Positions 52,944-63,610 of a stretch of 64,000 nt of DNA are shown piece after piece (within the stretch, counting starts at the first letter, position 1; each line of letters starts with the position of its first letter). Origin of the DNA: Cystobacter ferrugineus (GTDB lineage Bacteria; Myxococcota; Myxococcia; Myxococcales; Myxococcaceae); assembly GCF_001887355.1 (NCBI RefSeq), contig NZ_MPIN01000007.1, positions 270,888 to 334,887 of the forward strand, read 5' to 3'. The notes below the pieces were generated by a model, which was not told where the DNA came from, ran no database searches, and saw only the letters and a list, made by a program, of their open reading frames with translations. A program made the position numbers and the translations under genes.

Positions 52944-52995
52944 CTTCCCTTCCGAGGGAGAAACATTATTTTCTCCCTCGGCCCTCAGAGGGAAG
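52944..52995. promoter_or_regulatory. Large palindrome in a divergent promoter region
   Basis: CCGAGGGAGAAA (52952-52963) pairs with TTTCTCCCTCGG (52970-52981) over 12 bp with a 6-nt loop. CTTCCCT (52944-52950) then pairs with AGGGAAG (52989-52995) outside a one-sided bulge. It lies between the divergent epimerase and SWIB genes and is AT-richer than the surroundings. Operator, cruciform or RNA leader are all possible. Confidence 0.45.
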
Positions 52996-53113
52996 AATGC
53001 AGCGGAGGGCTGATTTTCGGCCTCGGGCGTGCTACGAGCCCGTTGGCTCAGGGTGTGAACACGCTGTGCAACGCCCCTGGACACTGCGACCAGGGGAAGG
53101 AGATCCGAACAGA

Positions 53114-53458
53114 ATGGCCGCCAAGAAGACCACCACCGCCGCTGCGAAGAAGGCTCCCGCCGCCAAGAAGGCTCCTGCCGCCAAGAAGACGGCCGCCGCT
53201 GGGAAGCGCAAGCCCAACGCCGCGTTCATGAAGGAGATGACGCCGTCGCCCGCCCTGGCGGAGATCGTCGGGAGCAAGGCCCTGCCGCGCACCGCCGTCG
53301 TCAGCAAGATCTGGGAGTACATCAAGAAGAACAACCTCCAGGATGCGAAGAACAAGCGGCAGATCAACGCCGACGACAAGCTCAAGCCCATCTTCGGCGG
53401 CAAGAAGTCCGTCACGATGTTCGAGCTGACGGCGCTGGTGAACAAGAACCTGTCCTGA
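53114..53458 (+). CDS. SWIB/MDM2-domain protein with histone H1-like tail
   Basis: 114 aa. Residues 2-35 are a Lys/Ala/Pro-rich tail (AAKKAPAAKK repeats), like the basic tails of histone H1. Residues ~42-114 form a SWIB domain: SPALAEIVGSKALPR, KIWEYIKKNNLQD, DDKLKPIFGGKKSVTMFELT. In eukaryotes SWIB belongs to chromatin remodellers; in bacteria it is found in Chlamydiae and myxobacteria among others. It is likely a nucleoid or DNA-associated protein. A clear hairpin follows the gene. Confidence 0.9.
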   Translation: MAAKKTTTAAAKKAPAAKKAPAAKKTAAAGKRKPNAAFMKEMTPSPALAEIVGSKALPRTAVVSKIWEYIKKNNLQDAKNKRQINADDKLKPIFGGKKSVTMFELTALVNKNLS

Positions 53459-53497
53459 GCAGCGAGGACCGGCTCCACTGGCCGGTAGTTTCCCGGA

Positions 53498-53524
53498 GGG
53501 CCCGCCACCGCAAGTGGCGGGCCC
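53498..53524 (+). terminator. Hairpin terminator after the SWIB gene
   Basis: GGGCCCGCCAC (53498-53508) pairs with GTGGCGGGCCC (53514-53524) over 11 bp, loop CGCAA, followed by TTCG. It is a typical GC-rich stem with a short T run. Confidence 0.65.
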
Positions 53525-53620
53525 TTCGCGTTGAGGAGCCCACCGGGCGAGCGTTGGATAGCGGGCGGAAGTCGCTCGTCGTGGTGGCCAGATGCGTCAG
53601 ACCGCCCTACGACTGGTCCC

Positions 53621-56600
53621 ATGCGATTGGATGGAACGACGGTGTCGGGGGGCGACGCCTCCCAGACGGGAATCGAGGCGGTGGCGGGCGCGGTGTACTC
53701 GCGGGTGCGGGAGGAGCTGCTGGCACGGGGCACGCCGCTGTCCACCTACCGCGTGCAGCTTCACAAGGGCTTCTCCTTCGAGGATGCCCGGCGGATCGTG
53801 CCCTACCTGGTCCGCCTGGGCATCTCGGACATCTATTGTTCGCCCTACCTCAAGGCGAGCCCGGGCAGCACGCACGGCTATGACTGCGTGGACCACAAAC
53901 AGATCAACCCCGAGGTGGGGTCCCCCGCGCAGCACGAGGCCTTCTGCGCCACGGTGCGCGAGCACGGGCTCGGGCAGGTGCTGGACGTGGTGCCCAACCA
54001 CATGGGCATCGAGACCTTCAATCCCCTGTGGTTCGACGTGCTGGAGAACGGCCCCTCGTCCGTGTACGCGCGCTTCTTCGACGTCGACTGGCACCCGGTG
54101 AAGGACGAGCTGGCGGGCAAGGTGCTCTTGCCGGTGCTGGGCGATCAGTACGGGGTGGTGCTCGAGAAGGGCGAGCTGAAGCTGGGCTTCCGCGACGGGG
54201 CCTTCGTCATCCACTACTACGACCGGCTCTTCCCCGTGGCCCCCCGGCAGTACGGGCTCATCCTGGCGCGTGGCCTGGGAGGGCTGGAGGTCCGGTTGGG
54301 CCTGACGAACACGCACCTCATCGAGCTGCAATCCATCCTCACCGCCATCCGCCACCTGCCCGAGCGCACCGAAACGGATCGCCAGCGGATCCTCGAGCGC
54401 AACCGCGAGAAGGAGGTCATCAAGCGGCGGCTCGCCGCCCTGACGGCCGCCAGTCCCGAGGTGGCCGCGCACATCGCCGCCAACGTGGAGGCCATCAATG
54501 GCAAGCCCGGCGATCCGCGCTCCTTGGATGAGCTGGACGCCATCCTCGAGGGCGGCAGCTACCGGCTGGCCCAGTGGCGCGTGGCGGGGGAGGAGATCAA
54601 CTACCGCCGCTTCTTCGACATCAACAGCCTGGCGGCCATCCGGGTGGAGGATCCAGAGGTGTTCGCCGAGGCGCACCAGCTCATCTTCGAGTGGCTGCGC
54701 AAGGGGCAGGTGACGGGGCTGCGCATCGATCACCCCGACGGGCTCTACGATCCCACCGCCTACTTCCTCTCGCTCCAGGAGCGCTACTTCCTGGAGCGGG
54801 CGCGGGCGCTCTTCGAGGCCGAGCACGCGAGGCAGGCGGAGCAGTGGCCCGAGGTGGAGCGGCGGCTGCGCGAGCGCTGGCGGGCGGAGGCGGGGGCGAA
54901 CGTGGACTCGCCACTGCGCAAGGCGCTCTTCGTGGCGGTGGAGAAGATCCAGGGGGGGCGCGAGCGCATCCCCGACTCCTGGGCGGTGCATGGCACCACG
55001 GGCTACCGCTTCGCCAACGCGGTGGGCGGCATCTTCGTGCAGCCCAACGCCGAGGGGATGATGACGGACACCTACCACCGCTTCATCGGGGAGGCGCCCA
55101 ACTTCGAGGAGCTCGTCTACGAGAAGAAGCGCCTCATCATGCGCGACTTCATGTCCAGCGAGCTGAACGTGCTCGCCCACCGGCTCAACCGCATCTCGGA
55201 GCTGAACCGGCGCACGCGCGACTTCACCCTCAACAGCCTGCGGCGCGCGCTCATGGAGTTCATCGCGCTCTTCCCCGTCTACCGCACCTACGTGGACAAC
55301 GAGCGGCCGGAGCTGGACGCGCGCGACGTGCGCTACATCAAGGACACCCTGCGCCACGCCAAGGCGCGCAACGTCACGCTCAACGTCACCATCTTCGACT
55401 TCCTGGGCGACGTGCTCCTGCGGCGCTACCCCGAGCACCTGGGCGAGCACGAGCGCGCGGAGATGCTCGCCTTCGCCATGAAGATGCAGCAGGTGACGGG
55501 TCCGGTGATGGCCAAGGGGCTGGAGGACACCGTCTTCTACGTCTACCAGCGCATGGTCGCGCTCAACGAGGTGGGCGGCGAGCCGGAGAACTTCGGCACC
55601 AGCGCCGCCATCTTCCACGAGCGCAACCATGAGCGCGCGGTGCACTGGCCGGCGAGCATGCTCACCAGCAGCACGCACGACACCAAGCGCAGCGAGGACG
55701 TGCGCGCGCGCCTCAACGTGCTCTCCGAGCTGCCCGAGGAGTGGCGCCAGCGCGTGGAGCACTGGTCCTCCCTCACGCGCACCCACCGCTCGGAGATGCC
55801 CGAGGGGCCCGCCCCGTCCCTCAACGACGAGTACCTCTTCTACCAGACGGTGGTGGGCGCCTGGCCCATGGGCGGCTCGCTCTCCGGCACGGCCCTGGAG
55901 GAGTTCCGCGGCCGCATCCGCGACTACATGCTCAAGGCCATCAAGGAGGCCAAGGTCCGCACCTCGTGGACCAACCCGGACAAGGACTACGAGGAGGGCG
56001 TGTCGCGCTACGTGGAGGCCTGTCTGGACGAGGAGAAGGGGCGTGCCTTCCTCGCGGACCTGCTCGCCTTCAAGCGCCGCATCGAGCGGCCCGGCCAGCA
56101 CAACGCGCTCGGGCAGCTCCTCATGAAGCTCATGTCGCCCGGCGTGGTGGACACCTACCAGGGCTGCGAGCTGTGGGATCTGTCGCTGGTGGACCCGGAC
56201 AACCGCCGCCCGGTGGACTACGCCGTGCGCGAGCGGATGTTGCGCTCGCTCGATGAGGAGGCGGAGAAGGGCCGCCAGGAGCTGTGCACCCGCCTGGTGG
56301 CGGACATGACGGACGGCCGCATCAAGCTCTTCGTCCTCGCCGAGGGCCTGCGCCTGCGCCGGCGCCGTCAGGATCTCTTCCGCAAGGGGGGCTACCAGGC
56401 GCTCTCCCTGACGGGCCCGCGCGCGGACGCGGCGGTGGCCTTCTCCCGCGAGCACGGGCAGTCGGTCGTCATCGCCGTCGCACCGCGTTACACCCTCTCC
56501 GCCCTGGAATCCGGGGGGCTCGCGGCGGCCTATGAAGAAACGTCCCTGGAACTCCCCGCCTCCTATGCGAGCATGACGTTCCGGGATGTCTTCACCGGGC

Positions 56601-56695
56601 AGCAGGTCCGACCGGGACGGCACGGAGAGGGGGCCGTGCTTCCACTGTCACCTCTGCTGGTGGGCTTCCCGCTCGTTCTGCTCGAGAAGGAGTGA
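53621..56695 (+). CDS. treY: Maltooligosyl trehalose synthase
   Basis: 1024 aa from MRLDGTTVSGG. GH13 motifs are visible: STYRVQLHKGFSFEDA, YCSPYLKASPGSTHGYDCVD, DVVPNHMGI, GLRIDHPDGLYDP (nucleophile Asp) and TSSTHDTKRSEDVRAR. It turns the reducing end of malto-oligosaccharides into a trehalose unit, the first step of the TreY-TreZ path. It is longer than the ~720-780 aa of well-known TreY proteins. It is followed by glgX with a 3-bp gap. treZ is not in this window. Confidence 0.92.
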   Translation: MRLDGTTVSGGDASQTGIEAVAGAVYSRVREELLARGTPLSTYRVQLHKGFSFEDARRIVPYLVRLGISDIYCSPYLKASPGSTHGYDCVDHKQINPEVGSPAQHEAFCATVREHGLGQVLDVVPNHMGIETFNPLWFDVLENGPSSVYARFFDVDWHPVKDELAGKVLLPVLGDQYGVVLEKGELKLGFRDGAFVIHYYDRLFPVAPRQYGLILARGLGGLEVRLGLTNTHLIELQSILTAIRHLPERTETDRQRILERNREKEVIKRRLAALTAASPEVAAHIAANVEAINGKPGDPRSLDELDAILEGGSYRLAQWRVAGEEINYRRFFDINSLAAIRVEDPEVFAEAHQLIFEWLRKGQVTGLRIDHPDGLYDPTAYFLSLQERYFLERARALFEAEHARQAEQWPEVERRLRERWRAEAGANVDSPLRKALFVAVEKIQGGRERIPDSWAVHGTTGYRFANAVGGIFVQPNAEGMMTDTYHRFIGEAPNFEELVYEKKRLIMRDFMSSELNVLAHRLNRISELNRRTRDFTLNSLRRALMEFIALFPVYRTYVDNERPELDARDVRYIKDTLRHAKARNVTLNVTIFDFLGDVLLRRYPEHLGEHERAEMLAFAMKMQQVTGPVMAKGLEDTVFYVYQRMVALNEVGGEPENFGTSAAIFHERNHERAVHWPASMLTSSTHDTKRSEDVRARLNVLSELPEEWRQRVEHWSSLTRTHRSEMPEGPAPSLNDEYLFYQTVVGAWPMGGSLSGTALEEFRGRIRDYMLKAIKEAKVRTSWTNPDKDYEEGVSRYVEACLDEEKGRAFLADLLAFKRRIERPGQHNALGQLLMKLMSPGVVDTYQGCELWDLSLVDPDNRRPVDYAVRERMLRSLDEEAEKGRQELCTRLVADMTDGRIKLFVLAEGLRLRRRRQDLFRKGGYQALSLTGPRADAAVAFSREHGQSVVIAVAPRYTLSALESGGLAAAYEETSLELPASYASMTFRDVFTGQQVRPGRHGEGAVLPLSPLLVGFPLVLLEKE

Positions 56696-56698
56696 TGG

Positions 56699-58837
<2,139 letters not shown>

Positions 58838-58881
58838 ACGGGCTACTTCTCGCGGGGCGCGTGGCAAGGGGGTCGACGGCG

Positions 58882-58907
58882 CCCCTCCCCCTGATTATAG
58901 GGAGGGG
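58882..58907. terminator. Hairpin between glgX and terC
   Basis: CCCCTCCC (58882-58889) pairs with GGGAGGGG (58900-58907), 10-nt loop CCTGATTATA. It lies 44 bp after the glgX stop and 22 bp before terC, so it may end the treY-glgX transcript or regulate terC. The gap is too short for a manganese riboswitch of the yybP-ykoY kind, and none was recognised. Confidence 0.45.
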
Positions 58908-58929
58908 TCCGGATCCAGGAAGGAACCGC

Positions 58930-59913
58930 TTGAATACGAACGTCGCGCTTTGGGTGGGCTTCAACCTCTTCGTGCTGGCCATGCTCGCCCTGGACCTGGG
59001 CGTCTTCCATCGCAAGGAGCACGTGGTGTCGCCCAAGGAGGCGGGCCTGTGGACGGTGGTGTGGATCGTCCTGAGCCTGGCCTTCTGCGGGATTCTGGGG
59101 CTCACCGGCTACTGGAATCACGAGCAGTCGCTGCAGTGGGTGACGGCCTACGTGGTCGAGTACGCGCTGTCGGTCGACAACCTCTTCGTCTTCCTCATGG
59201 TGTTCGCCTTCTTCCAGGTGCCGCTCGTGGTGCAGCACCGGGTGCTCTTCTGGGGCATCATCGGGGCGTTCATCATGCGCGCGGTCCTCATCGTGACGGG
59301 CACCGCGCTCGTGCAGCGCTTCCACTGGCTGCTCTACATCTTCGGCGCCTTCCTCATCTTCACGGCGGTGAAGATGGCCTTCTCCAAGGACGAGGACGCC
59401 GCGGAGCCGGAGCAGTCCCTGGTGATGCGCCTCGGCCGGCGCTTCCTGCCCGTGGCGCGCCAGAATGACGGCAACCGCTTCTTCACCCTGGAGGACGGCC
59501 GGCGCAAGGTGACGCCCCTGTTCCTCGTGCTGCTGGTGGTGGAGACGACGGACCTGCTCTTCGCCCTGGACTCCATCCCCGCGGTGCTCGGCATCAGCCA
59601 GGACGCCTTCATCGTCTACACGTCCAACGTGTGCGCCATCCTCGGCCTGCGCTCGCTCTTCTTCGTGGTGGCCAGCCTCATGGACAAGTTCCACCTGCTC
59701 AAGGTGGGTCTGGCCATCATCCTCGGCTTCGTGGGCCTGAAGATGGTCATCACCTTCTTCGACATCCACATCCCCATCGGGCTGTCGCTGGGCGTGATTG
59801 GCGGGGTGCTGCTGGGCTCCATCCTGGCCTCGCTCGTGTTTCCCAAGGCCGCGGAGACCCACGGGCTGCCGGCCTCCGAGCCGAAGCGCGAGGACGCCGA
59901 GATCGAGGGGTGA
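58930..59913 (+). CDS. TerC family integral membrane protein (Alx-like)
   Basis: 327 aa with a TTG start at 58930, supported by AGGAAGGAA 5 nt upstream; no ATG is available before the first helix. About nine hydrophobic segments. Family motifs are EYALSVDNLFVF and VVETTDLLFALDSIPAVLGIS, with the conserved Asp residues in membrane helices, and a cytoplasmic loop near residue 160. TerC/Alx proteins export manganese or metal ions and protect secreted metalloenzymes. Confidence 0.9.
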   Translation: MNTNVALWVGFNLFVLAMLALDLGVFHRKEHVVSPKEAGLWTVVWIVLSLAFCGILGLTGYWNHEQSLQWVTAYVVEYALSVDNLFVFLMVFAFFQVPLVVQHRVLFWGIIGAFIMRAVLIVTGTALVQRFHWLLYIFGAFLIFTAVKMAFSKDEDAAEPEQSLVMRLGRRFLPVARQNDGNRFFTLEDGRRKVTPLFLVLLVVETTDLLFALDSIPAVLGISQDAFIVYTSNVCAILGLRSLFFVVASLMDKFHLLKVGLAIILGFVGLKMVITFFDIHIPIGLSLGVIGGVLLGSILASLVFPKAAETHGLPASEPKREDAEIEG

Positions 59914-60009
59914 GCCAGGAGGGCACCGGGGCCCTGGGCGGTGTCTCCCGGGGCGCCTCTCCGCGTGTTTGTCTTGCGTCCAGGGGTCCGGCGAGCCAAT
60001 GGTGTGGGC

Positions 60010-60393
60010 ATGTCCTCCGTCACCACCGAAGGCATCCGCGTCTCCGTCAAGCCCTCCTACTGGCCGGAGCGCAGCTCTCCGGACTCCCACCAGTACGCCT
60101 TCATGTACACGGTGGAAATCACCAACACCGGCCAGGAGCCGGCCCAGCTTCGCAGCCGCCACTGGGTCATCACCGATGCCAGCGGCAAGGTGGAGGAGGT
60201 GCGGGGCGAGGGCGTCGTGGGCAAGCAGCCCCGGCTCAATCCCGGCGAGAGCTTCGAGTACACGAGCTGGGCGCAACTGCGCACGCCCTTCGGCTCCATG
60301 CGGGGCTCCTACACCCTGGTGCGTCCCGATGGCCGCCAGTTCGAGGCGCGCATCGGTGAGTTCGCCCTCACCCTGCCCCACTCGCTGCACTGA
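60010..60393 (+). CDS. apaG: ApaG domain protein
   Basis: 127 aa from MSSVTTEGIRVSVKPSYWPERSSP. YTVEITNTGQEPAQLRSRHWVITDA and VEEVRGEGVVGKQPRLNPGESFEYTSW are the ApaG fold and its pyrophosphate-binding-like GxGxxG region. Its role in bacteria is unclear, with links to Co2+ resistance and Ap4A metabolism. It lies between terC and hemH, 9 bp before hemH, suggesting one operon. Confidence 0.93.
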   Translation: MSSVTTEGIRVSVKPSYWPERSSPDSHQYAFMYTVEITNTGQEPAQLRSRHWVITDASGKVEEVRGEGVVGKQPRLNPGESFEYTSWAQLRTPFGSMRGSYTLVRPDGRQFEARIGEFALTLPHSLH

Positions 60394-60402
60394 GCCTCCG
60401 CC

Positions 60403-61482
60403 ATGCCACTCAAGGGTCTCCTCCTGGTCAACCTGGGCACGCCGGACGCCCCCGAGACGGGTGCCGTGCGCCGCTACCTGCGCGAGTTCCTCAGCGACCC
60501 CCGCGTGCTGGACATCCACCCCCTGGGTCGCTCGCTGCTGCTCAACTTCATCATCCTGCCCTTCCGCTCGCCCAAGAGCGCGCACGCCTACCGCACCGTG
60601 TGGATGGAGCAGGGCTCGCCCCTGCTGGTGCACTCGCGCGCCCTCGCGGCCGCGGTGGCCGGACGGCTCGCCGACGAGTACGCCGTGGAGCTGGCCATGC
60701 GCTATGGCAACCCGTCCCTGCCGGACGCGGTGGCGCGCCTGCGCGCGCGGGGCGTGACGGACTTCACCGTGATGCCGCTCTACCCCCAGGAGGCCCCGTC
60801 CTCCTCGGGCTCCACGCTGGCGCGCACCTATGAGGTGCTCAGCCAGTCCTGGGACGTGCCCAACGTGCGCGCCGTGCCCGCCTTCCACAGCCACCCGGCC
60901 TTCCTGGATGCCTTCGCCGAGGTGGCCCGCCCCGTCATCTCCAACGCCCGGGCCGAGTACGTCCTCTTCAGCTTCCACGGCGTGCCCGAGCGGCACGTGC
61001 GCAAGAGCGATCCCTCGGGCGAGCACTGCCTCGCCTCGGCCGGGTGCTGCGACGCCCTCACGGACGCCAACCGCCACTGCTACCGCGCCCAGTGCTACTC
61101 CACGGCGCGAGGGCTCGCCGCGCGCCTGGGGTTGCCCGCCGACGGTTGGAGCGTGTCCTTCCAGTCCCGGCTGGGCCGCACACCCTGGGTGAGCCCGTAT
61201 ACGGACCTGGTGCTGCCGGAACTGGCGGCGCGCGGCATCAAGCGGCTGGCGGTGATGTGCCCCGCCTTCGTCGCCGACTGTCTGGAGACCGTGGAAGAGG
61301 TGGGCGTGCGCGAGAAGGAGCGCTTCCTCGCCAGCGGTGGGGAGTCGCTCACGCTCGTGCCCTCGCTCAACGCCCACCCGGCCTGGGTGGATGCCGTGGT
61401 GCGGCTCGTGCGCGAGTCGGCGGCGACTACTTCGTCGCCTGCCGTTGCAGCAGCTCCGCTGGTACCGGCTCCACCGGCTTGA
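60403..61482 (+). CDS. hemH: Ferrochelatase with internal Cys-rich insert
   Basis: 359 aa. GLLLVNLGTPDAPE, YGNPSLPDAV, FSFHGVPERH (metal-binding His192) and FQSRLGRTPWVSPYTD are ferrochelatase blocks, and CPAFVADCLETVEEV carries the catalytic Glu. Between 209 and 231 lie five Cys (209, 215, 216, 226, 231). Myxococcal ferrochelatase is reported to bind a [2Fe-2S] cluster through internal Cys, so this insert likely does the same. It inserts Fe2+ into protoporphyrin to make haem. Its 3' end overlaps the convergent lipoprotein gene by 56 bp. Confidence 0.93.
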   Translation: MPLKGLLLVNLGTPDAPETGAVRRYLREFLSDPRVLDIHPLGRSLLLNFIILPFRSPKSAHAYRTVWMEQGSPLLVHSRALAAAVAGRLADEYAVELAMRYGNPSLPDAVARLRARGVTDFTVMPLYPQEAPSSSGSTLARTYEVLSQSWDVPNVRAVPAFHSHPAFLDAFAEVARPVISNARAEYVLFSFHGVPERHVRKSDPSGEHCLASAGCCDALTDANRHCYRAQCYSTARGLAARLGLPADGWSVSFQSRLGRTPWVSPYTDLVLPELAARGIKRLAVMCPAFVADCLETVEEVGVREKERFLASGGESLTLVPSLNAHPAWVDAVVRLVRESAATTSSPAVAAAPLVPAPPA

Positions 61483-62497
61483 GGCTCAGCACGCGCTCGC
61501 CCGCCGGCATGCCGGGCAGGGTGAGTCCGTTGGTGCGCGTGGTCATCCGGGCCTCCCAGGAGCGCCACCGGCCCGCCTTCACGAGGAACTCCCCCCGGCC
61601 GCTCACCCGCACCTCGGCGGACAGCTCCGGCAGGGGCTCGGGGGCCTTGGCGGCCGCGGCCTTGCCGCGCGCGTTCTTCTTCACGGAGATGGGCGCGTTC
61701 TCGTGCGCGTGGGAGTGCGCGCGCCGTTTGCCCTTGGGCCGGCCCTGGTTGCCGGTGACGCTCTCGAACAGCTCGTATTCGAGCGTCGCCACCTGCTCGC
61801 CGTCCGCCAGGGGCGTGAGCGCGGTGAGCTTCACCTCGCTCTTGTGCTGGGTGTTCTTCTGCCGGAAGCCCGCGGGCAGGTCGTTCATGTCCACCAGGTC
61901 CGTCGCCAGGAGCCAGGCGGAGCCCGGGCCCACGGGATCCACGGGCAGCTCCAGCACCATCACCGCCAGGTTGCGCATCGCTCCGGACAGCCCCTCCAGC
62001 ACGAAGCCGCGCTCGCTCATCTTGCCCTGTTGAGTCTCCCCGGCCGGTGCCTCCGGGATGAGGGAGAAGGGCAGGGCGCCCGCGGTGGGCGTGCTCCCGC
62101 GCAGCAGGAAGAAGGTGGAGCTCTGGGCAACGGGGGCGGCGGAGCTTTCCTCGGGGGGCGGGGGCGCGCCGCGCTTGCGGCTCTTCTTGGTGGCGCGGGT
62201 CTTCTTCTTGCCCGCGGCCGAAGACTTGGGCGCGGGGGCGGAGCCGGGGGCGGCGGACAGGGTGAGCTGGTAGGCGGTGGGCGCGTCGAGCTTCCAGCGC
62301 AGCAGCACCTTGGAGGGGTCCACCGGAGCCGGCGGCGCGGGAGTGGGCGCGGGGGCGGGAGCCTGGGAGGGCGGGGGCAGGTTGACGGGCGCGCCGCGAG
62401 GGCGGCCGATGGGCTCGAGCCCGCCCACGGACTCTTCCTTCTTGCAGGCGGAGATCAGGCAGAAGGCGGCGAGCAGGCCAACGAGGCGCCGGTTCAC
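61427..62497 (-). CDS. Hypothetical lipoprotein with Pro- and Lys-rich linkers
   Basis: 356 aa. The signal ends LISAC (lipobox, Cys18). A Pro/Ala-rich stretch (~35-60), then a Lys/Arg-rich segment (KKKTRATKKSRKRG) and a beta-rich domain follow. A second basic segment with HSHAHENA near residue 270 is odd for an envelope protein and might bind a metal or polyanion. The family is unknown. It overlaps the hemH 3' end tail to tail. Confidence 0.65.
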   Translation of the reverse strand: MNRRLVGLLAAFCLISACKKEESVGGLEPIGRPRGAPVNLPPPSQAPAPAPTPAPPAPVDPSKVLLRWKLDAPTAYQLTLSAAPGSAPAPKSSAAGKKKTRATKKSRKRGAPPPPEESSAAPVAQSSTFFLLRGSTPTAGALPFSLIPEAPAGETQQGKMSERGFVLEGLSGAMRNLAVMVLELPVDPVGPGSAWLLATDLVDMNDLPAGFRQKNTQHKSEVKLTALTPLADGEQVATLEYELFESVTGNQGRPKGKRRAHSHAHENAPISVKKNARGKAAAAKAPEPLPELSAEVRVSGRGEFLVKAGRWRSWEARMTTRTNGLTLPGMPAGERVLSLKPVEPVPAELLQRQATK

Positions 62498-62603
62498 GGG
62501 GGCTGGCTCCTGGGGGAGGGCGGCGAGGGGACTCCGGAAGTGGAGCCCCGCGCACTCTACGGCAGTGTGTCCGGAGCCTGAAATCGGCGTCCGGGGCGGG
62601 GTG

Positions 62604-63575
62604 CTACTCGCCTGGAGTCCGAGGCGCTGCGGCGCGGTTCAACCGGTCCCTCACGGCGAGGCCCAGGCCCTCGGCCCGGGGCAGGCAGGCCACGAGCACG
62701 TCATGGCCCTGCTCGTCCGCCTCGCGCAGCCGCGTGTACAGGACGCGTGCCGCCGCGGAGGGCTCTTCCGGGACGTCATAGCGGGGGATGCCGGGGGGAA
62801 GCGCCAGGCCCGGCGGGCCCAGCACGCCCACGCGCTGGCCCCGGGCGCGCAGGGACTCCACGCGCGCGGCGGCCTCCGAGGGCTCGGCGAGGACGACGCC
62901 CGCCCGGGGCGCGTAGTGCGAGGCGAGGCTGCCCGAGACGCGCACCGTGGACGAGACGCGCACCGGCACCGGTCGCCCGAGGACGCGCGAGAGCTCCTCC
63001 ACCGCGAGGCCCCCGGGGCGCAGCACCGCGGGCTCCCCCTGGCTCAGGTCGACGATGGTGGACTCCACGCCCACCGTGCACGGGCCGCCGTCGAGCACCA
63101 GGTCCACGTCCGCGCCGAGGTCCGCCCGGACGTGCTCGGCGGTGGTGGGGCTCACCCGGCCGAAACGGTTGGCGCTCGGCGCGGCCACGCCCCCGCCGAG
63201 GGCCTCCAGCACCGCGCGGGCGAGGGGGTGGTGGGGGACGCGCAGGGCCACCGTGTCCTGTCCGCCCGTCACCGCGTCCGTGGCGCGAGGGGAGCGGGGC
63301 AGCACGAGGGTGAGGGGGCCGGGCCAGAAGGCCTCGGCGAGGCGCCAGGCGTCCTCGGGGACGTGACGGGCCCAGGAGGAGAGCGCCTGGGCCTCGGCCA
63401 CGTGGACGATGAGCGGGTGGGTGGCGGGGCGGCCCTTGATGGCGAAGACGCGGCGCACGGCCAGCTCGTCCTCGGCGTTGGCGGCGAGGCCGTAGACGGT
63501 TTCCGTTGGCAAGGCGATGACACCGCCGCGCCGCAGCAATTCCACTGCCCGTATGAGGAGGTCCGAGGTAAGCAT
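62604..63575 (-). CDS. tsaC: Threonylcarbamoyl-AMP synthase, Sua5 type
   Basis: 323 aa from MLTSDLLIRAVE. The YrdC domain has GGVIALPTETVYGLAANA, FAIKGRPATHPLIV, WPGPLTLVLP and SANRFGRVSPTTAEHV. A C-terminal Sua5 domain follows the linker YAPRAGVV, so this is the longer Sua5 form rather than the ~190-aa TsaC. It makes threonylcarbamoyl-AMP from Thr, CO2 and ATP for the t6A37 modification of ANN-decoding tRNAs. It is divergent from the SRPBCC gene, 35 bp apart. Confidence 0.92.
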   Translation of the reverse strand: MLTSDLLIRAVELLRRGGVIALPTETVYGLAANAEDELAVRRVFAIKGRPATHPLIVHVAEAQALSSWARHVPEDAWRLAEAFWPGPLTLVLPRSPRATDAVTGGQDTVALRVPHHPLARAVLEALGGGVAAPSANRFGRVSPTTAEHVRADLGADVDLVLDGGPCTVGVESTIVDLSQGEPAVLRPGGLAVEELSRVLGRPVPVRVSSTVRVSGSLASHYAPRAGVVLAEPSEAAARVESLRARGQRVGVLGPPGLALPPGIPRYDVPEEPSAAARVLYTRLREADEQGHDVLVACLPRAEGLGLAVRDRLNRAAAPRTPGE

Positions 63576-63610
63576 TCCTATGGGGCGCAATGTGGCCCCC
63601 GGAGGGGACG

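Noticed and set aside
58838..58929. Manganese riboswitch before terC
   Set aside because: The gap is 92 bp and holds only a simple hairpin; no yybP-ykoY-type conserved elements were seen.
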